DNA from: Acanthosepion esculentum
Lineage: Eukaryota; Mollusca; Cephalopoda; Sepiida; Sepiidae
Direction of reading: 5' to 3'
DNA length: 64,000 nt
Assembly: GCA_964036315.1 (NCBI GenBank)
Contig: OZ038500.1
Coordinates: 61,101,446-61,165,445 of the forward strand
Position 1 is the stretch's first letter. Every line of letters begins with the position of its first letter. This document shows, one piece after another, positions 46,925 through 59,245 of the stretch. The translations under genes were made by a program, and so were the position numbers. The notes below the pieces were generated by a model. The model was given only the letters and a program-made list of their open reading frames with translations. It made no database searches and was not told the DNA's origin.

Positions 46925-47695
46925 AGCAAGAAACAGGAAAATTTCGTTAGAAACAAAGAAAAGATTACTGAACTCTTATGTGATATCGGTCAACCTATAT
47001 GGCAGATGAAGAAGAGACGAAGCAAGAGAAAGAATGCTAGAAATACCTTGTACTGAGCACTTTACCAACGAGAAAAGAAAAAAAGGACACTTACAGATAG
47101 AATCAGGTAGACACAGTTGAAATTTCGAGGAAAGATAATCAGAAAAGGGGGTTTGGAGAATCTAATACTCACAAGGCATATTGAAGACAAACAGCGAGTA
47201 ATCTACCTAAACACATTTATCCTTAAAGATGAAGAAGATACTTAAGGTAGCATAAACAAAACAGATTACTGAATTCTTATGCAATATCAGTCCTTCTATA
47301 TGGCACCGAATGCTGGACAATTTCCTCACTGAGTGAGAAGAGACTTGATGAAGCAGAAATGTGGTTCTGCAGAAGGATGCTGAGAATATCGTTAACTGAA
47401 CATGTGAGTAAAGGAGGAAGTTTTAAGTAATTTAGAAAAAAACAACTGCTTGTACTTAGAATAAGAGACATTTGAAATTTCTATGACACATGAGGAAAGA
47501 CGGTTTGAAAAATTTGACATTCTCAGGACATATTAAAAGCAAGAGGAACAAGGGAAAATACTGTATAAAGTGCCTAACGACGTCGGCCAAAGAGGTGGCA
47601 GAAAAGAGATTAGGAAAGATAAAAAAAAAACGAACTTATTAAGAGCTACAAACGCTAGGAATGTGTGGAGAGCCTACGTCCTATTAGATCTAGTA
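46925..47695 (+). mobile_element. RTE-type LINE C-terminal relics, two pieces
   Basis: 46940-47220 and 47250-47690 both give parts of the same tail. The clearest is RLLNSYAISVLLYGTECWTI followed by EMWFCRRMLRISLTEHVSK (about 47265-47415), then LLRATNARNVWRAYVL-like residues near 47640-47685. Frames are broken. Confidence 0.75.
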
Positions 47696-47699
47696 TTTA

Positions 47700-48230
47700 T
47701 TTGTGAAAACGTATTCAGTAATAAGTGTTCATAGAAATAAGTTTTAACTCAATTGAACTAGTTTATTTCATTTCTGGAATCGTAAATGCCTTTTGGAGAC
47801 TTAAATTATTTACCTTTTTATAAGTCCTCCGAGGAAATTAAGTCAACTGAAATTTCATTTGAAACTTCAACCGAAGATGAATATTCTCCGAAACTGCATT
47901 TTAAAGAAAAAGAAAAATTTGAAAATACCATATTTAAAAAAAAAAATTTCTTAATTGTTTATTATTTTTCTGTAGGCGACTTCAGAAATATTTTTCTTTA
48001 ATAAACGTTCATTTGAATAATCAAATTCGTGAATGAACAAAATCGAACGAACTGGAGGATCTTAATCAAGACTGGATATCGATGCAGTGTTCGTTCGGAA
48101 ATATCTAAACCCTCAGTCATCTACAAACGCTTTCTAAGGTCAATGGTTAAAAAATGGCTTTGAGTTCTGAGCAAGGACCATTCTTTTTCGAAACTACATA
48201 ATCCCAAAGAACTGCACCCGATAAGAGAAA
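47700..48230. other. Spacer, nothing recognised
   Basis: A 71-codon open frame at 47786-48001 is low-complexity (Lys/Glu-rich) with no recognisable domain; not called as a gene. Confidence 0.4.
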
Positions 48231-48355
48231 CCGCATCATCATCAACAACAGCAACAAAATGTCGAAAAGGAAATAATAACCGCATCATCATCACCATCAT
48301 CATTATCAACAACAACAACAACAACACCATAAAGTCAAAGAGGAAATAATAAACG

Positions 48356-48399
<44 letters not shown>

Positions 48400-48435
48400 A
48401 CAACAACAACAAAGTCGAAGAGGAAATAATAACCG

Positions 48436-48488
<53 letters not shown>

Positions 48489-48585
48489 ATAACAACAACA
48501 ACAACAAAATGTCGAAGAGGAATAAACAACCGCATCATCAACAACGACAACAACAACAACAAAAAATCGAAGAGAAAATAATAAC
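48231..48585. repeat. Compound (CAT)n/(CAA)n minisatellite
   Basis: About five units, each ACCGCATCATCATC(n), AACAACAAC(n), then AAATGTCGAAGAGGAAATAA. The trinucleotide runs vary in length while the 20-bp linker stays constant. Confidence 0.92.
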
Positions 48586-48929
48586 ATAACCAAGATGTTG
48601 ACGTTCCACACGACCTCGAGCAAAAAGTTAGGAAGGAAACCCTCATCAATACTAGAACAGCAATATCAGCTACTGGAGTTGAGAAATTTAATTTTCTGAT
48701 TTTTTTTAAATAGAAAGATTTTCTAAATTTCAACCGGAAGTAGCATTGTATGCTCAGTCAATGAATGTTGAAAGTTTCCTTATAAGGAGTCGTTTACTAA
48801 TATCATTATTATTACCAATAATGTTCTTTATATTTCGTACAGAAATTATTTAACTATTATGCAAAGGAGGTCATTAAAAAGACTCTAAGTTGCAATTATT
48901 TCCGTTTTGTCTCCCCTTGCTAGATTTTA
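48586..48929. other. Spacer, nothing recognised
   Basis: No signature seen. Confidence 0.5.
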
Positions 48930-49140
48930 CCATGCGGCAGTATGTATGTGATTGAAGTAGAAATTCATGGTGATGATATGAGTTACAACCGTATCAATCA
49001 TCGGCCTATGAAAGCAGTTTTCAGTACTAGTAAATACCATTTAAATACCTCTGATGAAGCAGTGCTCAACAAAGGTCTCAAATTTACTTCCATTATCCAT
49101 CAGATCAGAGACCTAGACGTAATAGCCGACTTCAGATGAC
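48930..49140 (+). mobile_element. Penelope-like element N-terminal fragment
   Basis: Frame 48942-49139 ends HLNTSDEAVLNKGLKFTSII then DVIADFR and a stop. The 'VLNKGLKF' block with a following IADF is the conserved N-terminal region ahead of the Penelope reverse transcriptase. Nothing after it belongs to the element. Confidence 0.7.
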
Positions 49141-49501
49141 AGGTTTGATAACCCATTTACAATAGGGCGACGAGTTGATTTGGAAGGCGGGACAGGAAAA
49201 GAGTATTTTAAATCAAACATCAAAAGAAAGGTAAAAAAACAAAAACAACTGATAATCCTTCACATAAGCGGCCTAGAATAATCAGTCAAAGTTCTGATTC
49301 ACTTAACTGACATAAAATAAAACGTCATTATATATCTTTAAATGCTTTTTCATCGTAAATATCACCGTGCCCAATGGCGCCCTGGCTATTTGGTATTCAC
49401 TGGTATCGAGTGGAGTTCGGGAAAGTTTAGGTGTCGGATCGGTGAGCAGAAACTCTACTTTTAGAGTCTCTGCTCGTCAATCAAATAATTTCTCAGAAAA
49501 A

Positions 49502-49503
<2 letters not shown>
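49141..49503. other. Spacer, nothing recognised
   Basis: No signature seen. Confidence 0.5.

Positions 49504-49553
<50 letters not shown>
49504..49553. repeat. (TA)n microsatellite
   Basis: Pure TA run. Confidence 0.98.
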
Positions 49554-49555
<2 letters not shown>

Positions 49556-50066
49556 CATATTTTCATAGATAATATGCGTCCTCCGACAGGAATCGACATT
49601 CTCGGAAATTCAGGCCGGTAAATTTTGTTAATACTGTTTATTATAAACAGAGCATTTACTGAAATATTTGTATCTATAAAAAGATAATGTATAAACATAA
49701 AAATGTCTTAAAGCAATTGTCGGGCTTTGCCCATTTCATAATGTGTGACGTCATTTGTTTACATTTGGATACGCATTGAGCAGATATGAACGTACGTGAG
49801 AGAATCATGGGAGATTGTAGTTTAAAAACAGGAAATCGACCTTGCTAACCGAAGGCTCCTCTGTGGCAAAATCGGTAAAAACCACGTCAGGCTATATGAC
49901 AGTTCCGTATAGCATACAGGTTCGATTCCTGTCGGAGGACGCATATTTTCAACGACAATTTCTCGGATATTCAGGCCGGTAAATGTTGTTTAATACTGTT
50001 TATTATAAACAGAGCATTTACTTAAATATTTGTATCTATAAAAAAGAATGTATAAACATAAAATGT

Positions 50067-50070
<4 letters not shown>
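49554..50070 (+). mobile_element. tRNA-derived repeat with 3' tail, partly inverted
   Basis: The tail (ATACTGTTTATTATAAACAG, AATATTTGTATCTATAAAAA) appears twice (about 49631 and 49994). A partial minus-strand T-arm (TCCTCCGACAGGAATCGA, 49580) precedes the first, and a full tRNA-like head (49857-49939) precedes the second. A related copy lies inverted at 52690-53060. Confidence 0.7.
49857..49939 (+). tRNA. tRNA-like sequence (SINE head)
   Basis: Acceptor TCCTCTG/CGGAGGA pairs over 7 bp with one wobble; T arm ACAGGTTCGATTCCTGT is perfect. The stretch between D and T arms is about 9 nt too long. The best anticodon stem (GTCA/TGAC) would give loop GGCTATA without U33, so this is a tRNA-derived repeat head and not a functional tRNA. 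Confidence 0.6.
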
Positions 50071-50135
<65 letters not shown>

Positions 50136-50142
50136 CGTGTGT
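50071..50142. repeat. (TA)n then (GT)n microsatellite
   Basis: TA to about 50116, then GT with one GC unit. Confidence 0.97.
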
Positions 50143-50376
50143 GTTTAGGACTTAAGGATATAATAGTTCAAAAGTAAAAAAGATATTTTCATATAGTGCT
50201 CAATATTAAAATATTAAAATAATATTAATATTAAAAATAGACCATTGATATGACAAAGTTACTTAAGTATAAATACCAATTTTTGATGTTATTTCCCTGA
50301 CCTTATTTTCCCCTTGAAGAATGGAAAACTTCGAAGTCACGGAAGCAACATCAAAAATTAATATTTACGTAACTTT

Positions 50377-50379
<3 letters not shown>

Positions 50380-50437
<58 letters not shown>
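50380..50437. repeat. (TA)n microsatellite
   Basis: Lies at the 3' end of the minus-strand hammerhead repeat. Confidence 0.97.
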
Positions 50438-50438
<1 letters not shown>

Positions 50439-50590
50439 GTCATTTGCATACAGGTCTGTTTCGCTGTATCACGCCTCATGAGTGCGACAAGACAACCGAA
50501 TTCTTCAAGCCACGATCGAAAACCGACCCATTTGGTATCAGTTGGAGCTTCTACCCCTAAACCATTGACGCTTTGGCAGAGAGAAAGACG
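50438..50590 (-). mobile_element. tRNA-like/hammerhead repeat (Sm-alpha-like), copy C
   Basis: Minus strand: A box GGTTTAGGGGTAGAAGC (50563-50547), B box TCGGTTTTCGATCGTG (50526-50511), then a decayed hammerhead: CTCATGA (50482-50476; G5 changed to C), stem II GGCGT/ACAGC with two mismatches, GAAA (50462-50459), stem III ACAG/CTGT. The core change should abolish cleavage. Ends in (TA)n. Confidence 0.7.
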
Positions 50591-50757
50591 ATATCTTGTG
50601 TATTCTTTTTACGAGTGTAAACAAACGCCAGTTGGCCAGAGTGCTCTATTCATTAATGAAAATAGATGTGTTAGTGCTGAGAGCTGCTGTTTATAGAATT
50701 CGCCCATCTGTCAACAGTGCTCAACGGAAATATTTTCGAGAGCGTTATAATGTTATT

Positions 50758-50759
<2 letters not shown>

Positions 50760-50818
<59 letters not shown>
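50760..50818. repeat. (TA)n microsatellite
   Basis: TA run followed by a short (GA)n. Confidence 0.98.
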
Positions 50819-50821
<3 letters not shown>

Positions 50822-50829
50822 GAGAGAGA

Positions 50830-51557
50830 GACTCTAAGAAAGACACCAAAATAAGTTGTATACAGCAATCGTACTGCCTTCTCTCCGACATGGCGCCAAA
50901 TCATTAGTCACAAACCGACACTTCACATGCATCTCAGAGCCTTTGCCCGTATCATCATTACACCACAAACATTGCAAAGATTCTATAATTGGGCAAGCCG
51001 ACCTACTCCATTTGTAACAGAGAGTCTCTATGAATATGAATGTGCGGTATATTCACCCTAGAAGCCTTTATTGTTTCAGATAGCTGGGCTGCTTTTGCCG
51101 GACGTCATTATTCATCAGAAGCATTTTGTTGACTGTGCGTTACAAGAACAGACCCGTTTTTACAACATTTCTTTATCCATAATCCAACATTACCCGTTGA
51201 ATGTGTAGTTGGAACAAATTTATATACCTTGGTTATTGATTCTATGTCGTTCTAGGAATAGCAGTTCATTTGACTTAAGTGAAGGATTACCCCCACCCCA
51301 GAGAAAACTGCTATTAAAAGTCGGCAAAGCGATACCAAGGTCATCATACTGTCAGCCGAAAAGGAAAGATCAATGTTGGCGATCGACATGTTGGAATACT
51401 GTTGGAGTTTTTGGGTACCCTGGTATACTAGTGAGCCAGCCAAAATGAGCTGACTCATTTTATAGTTCACCAATAGAAGATTTTACTCAATAAGAAGGCT
51501 CAAAATATTCAAATCGACGTGTATAAAGGCGACCATATTTTTCGCGAATATCCACTG
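50830..51557. other. Spacer, nothing recognised
   Basis: No gene, RNA or repeat family recognised. Confidence 0.45.
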
Positions 51558-51735
51558 TCAGCCTTTGATGGCTGAACAGTCGAACTCCCTGCCTTCGGGC
51601 TGAGAGGAACCCGGACTAGGCTCCACTGAGGGGCAGAGACTCGTTCGGAGAGGTAGACTGTCCTTGAACCCGTTTTTTACGGGTTCCAATAGGGAATTTT
51701 TTGTCCGCATATAACCCTCGTGGGGGGTGGCTAAA
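51558..51735 (+). repeat. Hairpin-rich GC repeat, copy 2
   Basis: CGAACTCCCTGCC, GAGAGGAACCCGGACTAGGC, GGAGAGGTAGACTGTCCTTG, then AACCCG/CGGGTT around TTTTTTA. Same order as 55855-56115. Confidence 0.65.
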
Positions 51736-52437
51736 TATTACTGCCAGCCTTTGATATCGAAGACTGAATAATTACGGAACAGCTGCTGGTGGTATTGGCG
51801 ATATAGTCAGTTTCAGTAGAGTGTCTGACCCGTGAGTGTTAATCTTTAACGTTGTTTCATTGAACAGATTACGTACTGTGTTATATTCTATATTCATAGA
51901 CTATGGTGAACATGGTCAACAAATACTAGTAAAACAAGGGCTACCATTGTGGGATGGTAGTTGGAATAATTTGATGTGTCCAACTCTGATAAATGAACCA
52001 TAACCCACTGAATGAATACAGAAAGTAGATCTAAAATTTCAATGAGCTATAAACTACGCACAGTTTTCTTAAAATTCAGAAAATATTATTTTACTGTATC
52101 CCATAGTCACTTATCAGGACTCTGCTTGTCACCTCTGAATAGATTTCTCGTAGATGTAATCAATTCGTTAACAGTGAAATCTCAGTCTAAGTTAAAAGAC
52201 AGTCATCATTGTGGTGACCGTTAGAAATGCTTCCCTTCAAAACTAACAAACCTTGGATGATATAAGCCTAAGTCAACAAGGTTTCCATCGATGAGTCTTT
52301 ATCGGTGATCCGAGATAAAAGTTAGAAATCGGACTGCAAATCTAGAAGAAGCCAGAAGATAACTTGATGGAGAGGTTGACATTTTGTGTGCAGGTACATA
52401 CTTCCGATTACGCTCATAAATACATTGTGTCCATTTA
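51736..52437. other. Spacer, nothing recognised
   Basis: No signature seen. Confidence 0.5.
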
Positions 52438-52480
52438 ACCGCTCTGATGATGGCTCATGTGAGCCGAAAGCTTAGATCGG
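52438..52480 (+). ncRNA. Hammerhead ribozyme, minimal Penelope type
   Basis: CTGATGA 52444-52450; stem II GGCTC/GAGCC (52452-52456 with 52461-52465) closing ATGT; GAAA 52466-52469; palindromic stem III AGCT without a loop; U at 52473 as H17. Stem I has two sure pairs (TC/GA-type, 52442-52443 with 52474-52475). The core is intact but the stems are short, so activity would probably need a dimer. Decayed relatives sit beside Penelope tails at 34050 and 36450. Confidence 0.6.
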
Positions 52481-52671
52481 GGAACAGCATAATAAGAAAT
52501 ATCCGAACGTTGGACAGTTTTTGTCTTTATTTTCTCCCGAAACTAAAGCCAATATACGATGCTTAGAACGGCTTGATTAAACATAATAGAAATTAGTTGT
52601 CTGTCATATTTAAAAAAATATATATTTGAATAATGATCTGCTGCCCCAATGCACTAAATTCAAATACATAT

Positions 52672-52688
52672 ATATATATATATATATA
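52672..52688. repeat. Short (TA)n
   Basis: TA run at the tail of the tRNA-derived repeat. Confidence 0.9.
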
Positions 52689-52689
52689 A

Positions 52690-53060
52690 AGACATTTTTT
52701 ATGTTTATGCGTTCTTTTTATAGATACAAATATTTAAGTAAATGCCCTGCTTACAATAAACAGTATTAACGACATTTACCGACCTAAATGTCCGAAAAAT
52801 TTTCATAGAAAATACGCGTCCTCCGACAGGAATCGAACCTGTATCCTATACGGAACAGTCATATAGCCAGATGTGCTTTACCGATTGAGCCACAGAGGAG
52901 CGTTTCGGTTAGCAAGATCGATTTTACTGTTTTAAACTACAATTCTCCATGATTTTCTCTCGTACATTCATATCTGCTCGATGCCTATCCAAATGTAAAC
53001 AAATGACGTCACACTTTATGAAATGGACAAAGTCCGACAATTATGTTTTTTAAATATTTA
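52690..53060 (-). mobile_element. tRNA-derived repeat with 3' tail, inverted copy
   Basis: Minus-strand order: leader near 53060-52900 (CAAATGACGTCACACTTTAT complement also seen at 49742), tRNA-like head, tail with ACTGTTTATTGTAAGC and AATATTTGTATCTATAAAAA, then TA. Confidence 0.7.
52819..52899 (-). tRNA. tRNA-like sequence (SINE head)
   Basis: TCCTCTG/CGGAGGA acceptor, A-box region GTGGCTCAATCGGTAAAGC, perfect T arm ACAGGTTCGATTCCTGT. As in the copy at 49857, the anticodon/variable region is too long for a normal tRNA. Confidence 0.6.
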
Positions 53061-53090
53061 AAAAAATAATTTTCGGACTTTTTACATTTC

Positions 53091-54569
<1,479 letters not shown>

Positions 54570-55140
54570 GCGTCGACTGAAAAGTTCAGAAGCTGACCAA
54601 GACGCTCTCATGGAATGTGACCAAATGCGGTTTATTTTTCAACATAGTCTCCTTTGCGGCCCACTTATTTTTCCATTAGTGTTGCAATGCATGGATACCA
54701 ATAGTGAGGAAGCTTTCATCAATGGGTTATAAGAAGTTATCAACATTGCGACATTGGTTCCCATCCAAGTGGTAACAGATGGTAGTCAATTCAGAAGAAT
54801 AGGAAGGATGAGGAACCAGTTCGATGACATAGTCCAGCACAGAAGCCATTGAAACTTGTGTGCTGGAGCATTGTCCTGATGAAACAAGTCCCCTTTTTTC
54901 ATTTTTCCTTGGCGTTTGATCTCGAGAGCTTTTTGTAACTGCCTCAGCAAGTTGACATATTACTTTTTATTGATGTTGTGTCCCGTTTGAAGATAGTCAA
55001 TAAACACAATGTCTTTTGCATCACAAATAACTGAGGTGGTAACCTTTCTTGTGGAGAAAAAGATTTTTGGAGCAGCTGAGGAGAGGTGTTTCCATTGCAT
55101 GGTTTGTCTCTAGCTTAAAATGATGAACCCAACACTCATT
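54570..55140 (-). mobile_element. mariner-type transposase relic, catalytic end
   Basis: Minus-strand frames show the end of a mariner transposase: a SSGQCSSTQVSMASVLDY stretch near 54885-54830, VIELVPHPSYSSELT (the third catalytic region, normally SPDLAPSD; the aspartates are changed), and IHALQH.WKNKWA near 54690-54650. Many stops. The N-terminal part is not recognised. Confidence 0.7.
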
Positions 55141-55617
55141 GCGGGTTAGGAAACGTTCCACGAAACCAGCTGGATTTGTCGACAGTTTTTCCCGTGATGT
55201 TATCGGAGTGGAGCGCTTTGGATCAGATGACAGACGACGTGACCCTCACCTAGCGGGTACTTTCGTCATGCTAAGTTCATTGTGTAGAGTATCCTCATCT
55301 CTCTCACGGTCGATGCTAATCGCATTGGCTATTTTATTTACAGGTATACATCATTATCTGCTTAATATGATCACTGTTGTCCTCAATGGTAGCAGTTGCA
55401 TGACGTCCAGACCTTAGGACCTATTTAAGACTAACCACTCGCCTAATAATATTCAGCTGCCCACTTTTAAACTATTAATGAAGCTGCAGCGTCATCCCAT
55501 GATGTAGAAACCATGTCAGCAGTAATGTCCTTGGGAGATAAACGCTTTTTTGGCAGGAAGATGATAACACCACGATTGCAAATCTGTCTATTTTCAAAAA
55601 AATGTTACTACTAGTTA
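55141..55617. other. Spacer, possibly more mariner remains
   Basis: No clear feature; a 92-codon plus-strand frame at 55139-55417 has no recognisable domain. Confidence 0.4.
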
Positions 55618-55697
55618 TTAGGTTGGTGCAAAAATAATGTCGTTTTCTCACATGAAGTTGAACATCAAAAAACGACATTATTTTTTCACCAACCTAA
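55618..55697. mobile_element. 80-bp MADE1-like mariner MITE, copy 2
   Basis: Same 80-bp palindrome as 43040-43119, with a handful of changes and TA on both sides. Confidence 0.92.
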
Positions 55698-55854
55698 TAC
55701 ATTTGAAGTTTTTTTTTCGGGCAGGCAGATGTCAGTTCACCTGATAGAAAACAATGCAGTTGTTAATAAGAAGTGTTGATACTGTTGTGAGACCAATACT
55801 TCCCTACATCATGGACTCTCCCAGTACTATATTATTATGGGAATCATGGGAGTA

Positions 55855-56115
55855 CTAGGACCAGCAATGCGCAGCCGCGTGTTCTGCTGTCGAACTCTCT
55901 GTTTGGCAGAGAGGAACTCGGACGAGGCTTTGCCGCAGGGCAAAGTTTCGTCCGGGGAGGTAGACAGTCCCTGAACTCGTGTATACGGGTTGTAAATGGG
56001 CATATTTTTGGCCGAGCCTACGGGCTCGGTAAGCCCACATTAAACCGGCCTTGTGCCACATTCGCCCCGTGTGTGTGTGTGTGTGAGGGGGTTGTTAAAT
56101 ATACCAGTAATGCGC
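55855..56115 (+). repeat. Hairpin-rich GC repeat, copy 3
   Basis: Perfect-looking stems: GACGAGGCTTTGCC with GGGCAAAGTTTCGTC, and GCCGAGCCT with the complementary GGGCTCGGT region. It contains GGCCTTGTGCCACATTCG and a (GT)n. A short 5' piece (CCAG.AATGCGCAGCCGCGT) is repeated at 55861 and 56103, flanking the block like a direct repeat. Confidence 0.7.
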
Positions 56116-56964
56116 AGCCGCGTACGATACCAATATCGGACACCACTGGATAGAAAATTCTGCTTACACTATTCTTTGTAACTTTTCTGTTTAATATATC
56201 TTTCTTACCTCTAACCCGTGTTCCGTGTTTTCCTACCGTGGCCCCTACTTCGGGTCCACATCAGTGGCGACAGAGGATTCGAGACACGCACCCACACCGA
56301 AACCCCAAAGCCGCAGTCCCACATCAGTGGCGACAGAGGACTCGTTTAACCCCACTGGTTCCCACATCAGTGTTGAACAAGAATCTGAGCTGGCATTACT
56401 ACATCAGCGAACGAAACGCAATAAACGTGCAACCAAGTATCGAGAACGACTGCTTACAAAAAAACCCAGCTTGTGCACAAAACAAACTGACAAACTCAAG
56501 AGCTCGAAGTTCTACGGTTGACTCAAGTTCGAAAAAACTATTCAACAAGTCGCGCATTTAGCAAAGTGTTAAAAAGTTTTATGAAATTGATTTAAATTCC
56601 TACAAATCTCGTGCATAAAATTACCCTCCACCTCAAATTGATTGCAAAGCAAATTCTCCCAAAAGAAGGAAAAAAAATTCAGTGTATTTATTTATTTATT
56701 TTTCTTGCTGTCTAAGTGATTTTTTTCTCCCCACACTTCTAAAAAAAAATATAATAAGTGTGGAGAAAATTTAAATGGTCACATTGAAATTAACGGAACA
56801 ACGGTATCTCGAAAGATCTAAACCAGTAAGTAGTTCTTATTAATTTTATCAATTGACTACTAGATTTGGTACACGGGTTTTCAAAGCAACAGTAATTGCT
56901 GTTATTTATTTATTTATTTCTGTTTTGTGTGTTCTTTCATTACTTTTCTACATATTATCGAAAT

Positions 56965-57490
56965 ATGGAAGAATTCCAAAAAATAATTGTCCAAATGTTA
57001 AAAGTCCAGATGGACCACCAACAAAAATCAGATGAAAGACTGCAGAAATTGGAAGAAAGATTCCTCAATTTACAGTCGGACCAACAAACAGAAACTTCAA
57101 CAAACTTCAACAACAAAAAAGCGAAGAAAGACAGCAACTCCACCAACAAAAATCAGACGAAAGACAGCAACAATTGTTTATGGAGTTACATAAACAACAA
57201 ATAGAATTCCAACAATTTACACTTCAGAAATCAGAACTACAGCTAAAACATCTTGAAGAATTACTTGTAAATTCATGTAACGGCTGTAAAAACTTTGAAA
57301 AAGATACATTTTCCCAGAGTACAATCTACAACTCGATTGAAACATTCGAATACGTACCAGAGGAAGACAAAACATTCGAGGCTTTTTACAGGCGTTATGA
57401 AGATATTTTCAATGTAGACTGTGAACAATGGTCTAGTGAAAAAAAAGGTACGTCTGTTATTAAGGAAACTAGGAGCTATCGAACATGTTA
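56965..57490 (+). pseudogene. gypsy gag, N-terminal part
   Basis: Starts MEEFQKIIVQMLK at 56965. Gln/Glu/Lys-rich with heptad-like leucines (LQKLEERFLNLQ), likely a coiled coil. The frame changes near 57180, where KQQIEFQQFTLQKSELQLKH continues, and again near 57445. A gag structural role is inferred from position ahead of the zinc knuckles. Confidence 0.7.
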
Positions 57491-57828
57491 GGTTCATAGA
57501 CTATATATTACCCAAGAAAATTACGGACCTGAATTTCTCAGAGACTATTAAGCTCCTAACGGAACTATTCGGGCCTAACATAACCTTGTTCCACAAACGT
57601 TGGAAATGCCTGAACACAGTCAAGGACAACCAGCAAGATTTTCTAACGTTTGCAGTATCGGTAAACAAGCTCTGTAATGATTTCAAACTAGCCGAGCTGA
57701 TGGCCGACGATTTTAAGTGCTTAATATTCGCACAATGTCTAGTATCAGTAGAAGACGCCGAGGTCAGACGTCGGGTACTTACCAAACTCGAAAACGAACA
57801 GGGATTGACTCTCCAAAAATTAGCATAG
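57421..57828 (+). pseudogene. gypsy gag, capsid-like part
   Basis: Helix-rich stretch with GAIEHVRFIDYILP, LLTELFGPNITLFHKRWKC and FLTFAVSVNKLCNDFKL, typical of Ty3/gypsy gag. An in-frame TAG at 57826-57828 interrupts it; the same frame goes on into the zinc-knuckle part, so the stop is either a late mutation or an ancestral gag/pol boundary. Confidence 0.75.
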
Positions 57829-57885
57829 GATTGTCAAAGAGTAATTTCTGTCAAGTATGACTCAAAAACGATCGAGGAATCAGGT

Positions 57886-58608
57886 GTGGCTCTGATTAGA
57901 AAAATCAGAAGCAACCCAACTTCTTATGCCCCGCAAAAAGACAAAAGGCAAATCTCATGTTCTAAATCCCGCAATAAACAAAATACGAATAGGCTAAAGA
58001 AACCTCCCGGACCATGTTACCATTGTGGAAAATGGCATTGGATGAAATCCTGTCCATTCAAGAAGAAAACATATTGCAAAAATTGCAATAAAAATGGTCA
58101 TAACTTAACTCAGTGCTGGTACGCCAACAAGACGAGGAAACACAAAAGTAAAATTAGGCAAGCCCAATCAGACAACATAGTCGAAAGGAATTTAAGTAAA
58201 TACGTGACTGTTGATATTTTCAATAACTCTATAAAATTCCACCTTGGTTCGGGTTCTGACCTCTCGATTATCAACTGGCGTACTTGGCGAAAGTTAAACA
58301 AGCCGACCTTATTAAAGACGGATAAAACAGCAAAATCCATAACTGGCGAGAATATTAACATCTTAGGCCAGGTGATCCTTACAGTAACACTAAATGGAGT
58401 TACCAAAAAGCTGAAAGCCTACGTACTAGAAAATTCAGATAACCTATTCGGAACAGATTGGATAGAAAAATTCAATCTATGGGATTGCCCAATGAGGACT
58501 TTTTGCCGAAAAATAAAAAGTACAACGTCCAATTCGGAAAATCTCAAAAAGGAACTCAAACAACAATTTCCCCAGGTTTTTTTCTGGCGGCCTTGGGAAA
58601 TGTTCTAA
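57886..58608 (+). pseudogene. gypsy nucleocapsid zinc knuckles and protease
   Basis: Residues 44-56 form one zinc knuckle with shortened spacing (CX2CX3HX4C); residues 64-77 a canonical one (CX2CX4HX4C). A retropepsin-like segment follows, but the active-site triplet reads LGSGSD where the family has D-T/S-G; the catalytic aspartate is replaced by glycine. The linker ends with NLFGTDWIEKF. The frame is lost in a T run near 58580. Confidence 0.85.
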
Positions 58609-59245
58609 ATTTAAAGCTAACTTCAGGGTGAAGGACGGTGCAAGACCAGTTTTCAAAAAGAAACGGAATGTCCCTTTCGCTGCTCTAGAGCAGATCAACA
58701 AAATATTAGATAGACTCGAACAGGCGGGTATTCTATCAAAAACAGATTTTAGTGAATGGGCAGCACCTAAGGTCTATGTAAAAAATAAATGTACAACCAA
58801 ATACGAGTATGCGCAGATTTTTCCACAGGGCTAAACGATGCTTTGCAGGATCATCATTATCCCCTTCAACAAATTGAATGACGGAAAAATCTTTTCCAAA
58901 ATAAACCTCTCAGACGCATACCTTCAGATAGAGGTGGATGAAGAGAGTTCTAAATTGCTCTGCATAAACACCCATAAAGGTCTGTACAAATATAACACAC
59001 TGACTTTTGGGGTCAAGGTTGCGCCTGCAATCTTTCAGCAGGTCATGGACGCCATGCTGGGCGACCTTGACTACGCAACAGCCTATTTGGATGATATACT
59101 GGTGACCAGTAAAACGTCGGCAGAGCACCAGAACCATATAATAAACGTATTCAAGAAGTTACAAGAATACAGGCTAAAGGTTAAGGAAGCAAAGTGTGAT
59201 TTTTTTCTTACCAGAGATCATATACCTAGGTCACATTATAAATAG
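58591..59245 (+). pseudogene. gypsy reverse transcriptase
   Basis: Two frames joined by a small deletion near 58830-58860. The first has KDGARPVFKKKRNVPFAALE and DFSEWAAPKVYVK. The second has KINLSDAYLQIEV (first catalytic Asp) and ATAYLDDILV (the YLDD motif, both Asp present). A frameshift near 59215 moves the end of the domain into the next frame. Confidence 0.9.

Noticed and set aside
51105..51125. CTGATGA on the minus strand
   Set aside because: No stem II or GAAA follows.
49857..52899. Functional tRNA genes (possible suppressor anticodon)
   Set aside because: Overlong anticodon/variable region, no U33, and both lie in a repeat family with a shared tail.
55139..55417. 92-codon plus-strand frame as a gene
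   Set aside because: No domain and located in mariner-like debris; likely chance.
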